In this document: in pieces, positions 7,468 to 8,496 of the stretch | Layout: the number at the start of each line of letters is the position of its first letter | Numbering within the stretch: position 1 is the stretch's first letter | DNA from: VBAS01 sp035318985 | GTDB taxonomy: Bacteria; Bacteroidota; Bacteroidia; Chitinophagales; Chitinophagaceae | Direction: 5' to 3' | DNA length: 8,496 nucleotides | Assembly: GCA_035318985.1 (NCBI GenBank) | Contig: DATHDP010000094.1 | Coordinates: 1-8,496 of the forward strand | The notes under the pieces: generated by a model | Database searches by the model: none | What the model saw: the letters and a program-made list of their open reading frames with translations, nothing else | Told to the model about the DNA's origin: nothing | Translations under genes and position numbers: made by a program

Positions 7468-8496
7468 TTAAGAGCCTAATTCAAGTTGATTTTTTACCAA
7501 TGTGTAATATTCGCCTTTTAGGCTCACTAATTGCTGATGGGTTCCCTTTTCCGATATCACTCCTTTATTCAATACAACGATCTGGTCCGCATTTTTTACA
7601 GTGCTTAACCTGTGTGCAACGACAACAACTGTTCTTCCTTTAAAGAAGGATTCAAGATTGCGTAGTATTGTTGATTCATTATTTGCATCAAGGCTATTGG
7701 TAGCTTCATCAAAAAATAGCAATTCAGGATCACGGTAAACCGCTCTTGCGATCAGTATTCGTTGCTTTTGCCCCATACTGATACCATTTCCTTCTGCGCC
7801 GATCTTTGTATTATAACCCAAAGGCATGCTCTCGATAAATTCTCTCACATTGGCTATTTCTGTAGCATGACGAAGTTTTTCCATATCAACTTTTTCAACT
7901 CCGACAGCAATATTTTTTGCGATGCTTTCAGAAAAAATAAAACTTTCCTGCATTACAACACCACAATGGCTGCGCCATGTTTTATGACTGATATTACCAA
8001 GTGAAGTATTGCCAAGTTTTATTTCTCCTTTCTGTGGCTCGTAAAATTTAAGCAATAGTTTTAAGAGAGTTGTTTTGCCACTGCCACTTACACCAACTAT
8101 TGCAGTTGTTTTTCCTTTTGGAATAACAAGATTTATATCCTTTAGCACGGGTTCATTTCCTGCGCCGGGATATGTAAAACTTACATTATTAAATATTATA
8201 GAAGTACGGATATCTTCTTTTATAATTGACGGCGTGGCTATGATATCTTCCTGGTTTAAATAATTATGTGCTAAATTTTTCAAAGAAATCCCAGCGCTGA
8301 TATCTCTTCCACCTACTATTTGTTTCGCAAATTGAGGGGGTAATTCATTCTGCAGATGCATCCCGGCAGGTTCTTCATCATCTATCCTATGAATTTCATT
8401 TAAGCGATCCATACTGATCTTTGCATTCTGCCAGCTTTGTAAAAAACCGATCATCTGTTCAATAGGACTATTCAGTTGGCCAATAATATATTGAAC
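7468..8496 (-). CDS. ABC-type peptide exporter, C-terminal part with the ATPase domain (N-terminus beyond window)
   Basis: This is the inner-membrane ATP-driven exporter. The frame is open to the right edge and gives 342 visible residues. They open with the end of the membrane domain (QYIIGQLNSPIEQMIGFLQS), a piece typical of double-glycine peptide exporters, and a linker. The nucleotide-binding domain follows. Walker A is GVSGSGKT (8071-8094), the Q-loop is VVMQESFIFSESIAKNI, the signature is ISMGQKQR (7768-7782 covers ISMGQ), Walker B is LLFFDE (7705-7722), the D-loop is NSLDAN, and the switch His lies in VVVVAHRLSTV (His codon 7612-7614). All catalytic elements are present. In exporters of this type a C39 cysteine peptidase at the N-terminus removes the GG leader. 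That part is out of view, so the peptidase is inferred from the neighbouring GG-leader peptide and fusion protein. The third signature position is Met instead of the usual Gly. An MsbA-like exporter is the alternative reading. Confidence 0.93.
   Translation of the reverse strand, partial: VQYIIGQLNSPIEQMIGFLQSWQNAKISMDRLNEIHRIDDEEPAGMHLQNELPPQFAKQIVGGRDISAGISLKNLAHNYLNQEDIIATPSIIKEDIRTSIIFNNVSFTYPGAGNEPVLKDINLVIPKGKTTAIVGVSGSGKTTLLKLLLKFYEPQKGEIKLGNTSLGNISHKTWRSHCGVVMQESFIFSESIAKNIAVGVEKVDMEKLRHATEIANVREFIESMPLGYNTKIGAEGNGISMGQKQRILIARAVYRDPELLFFDEATNSLDANNESTILRNLESFFKGRTVVVVAHRLSTVKNADQIVVLNKGVISEKGTHQQLVSLKGEYYTLVKNQLELGS

Noticed and set aside
8452..8454. ATG at 8454 (- strand) as the start of a stand-alone ATPase.
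   Set aside because: The upstream codons to the window edge are open and encode QYIIGQLNSPIEQ, the end of an exporter membrane domain, so the gene is simply cut by the window.

Overview
The window looks like chromosomal DNA from a member of the Bacteroidota, probably near Chitinophagaceae. The evidence is a SusC/SusD outer-membrane pair, AT-rich start regions with no Shine-Dalgarno sequence, and a GG-leader peptide of the type common in that phylum. The genus assignment is inference. No rRNA, tRNA, CRISPR array, transposase or integrase is visible.

Layout: two convergent gene groups meet at about 4.45-4.66 kb. On the + strand, positions 2-4421 hold a 5'-truncated SusC/RagA-type TonB-dependent transporter and, 22 bases later, a SusD-like surface lipoprotein. 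A strong intrinsic terminator follows at about 4450-4481. No hydrolase, sensor or regulator follows the pair before the terminator, so within the window it is a bare uptake pair whose substrate cannot be read from the sequence.

On the - strand, read from the right edge leftwards, there is the C-terminal part of an ABC exporter (8496-7468), an HlyD-type membrane fusion protein (7458-6154, 9 bases after the ABC stop), a 64-residue GG-leader peptide with six cysteines in its core (6057-5863), a terminator-like hairpin (5857-5825), and a secreted TlpA-like thioredoxin-fold protein with a WCVPC motif (5800-4658).

The - strand group reads as a small peptide-secretion system. The ABC protein would cut the double-glycine leader if its unseen N-terminus carries a C39 peptidase domain, and would export the core through the fusion protein and a TolC-like channel encoded elsewhere. 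The TlpA-like protein could handle the core's disulfides in the periplasm. The transporter-plus-leader logic is established for double-glycine peptides. The role of the thioredoxin-like partner and the activity of the mature peptide are inference. This peptide cassette is the most interesting part of the window.
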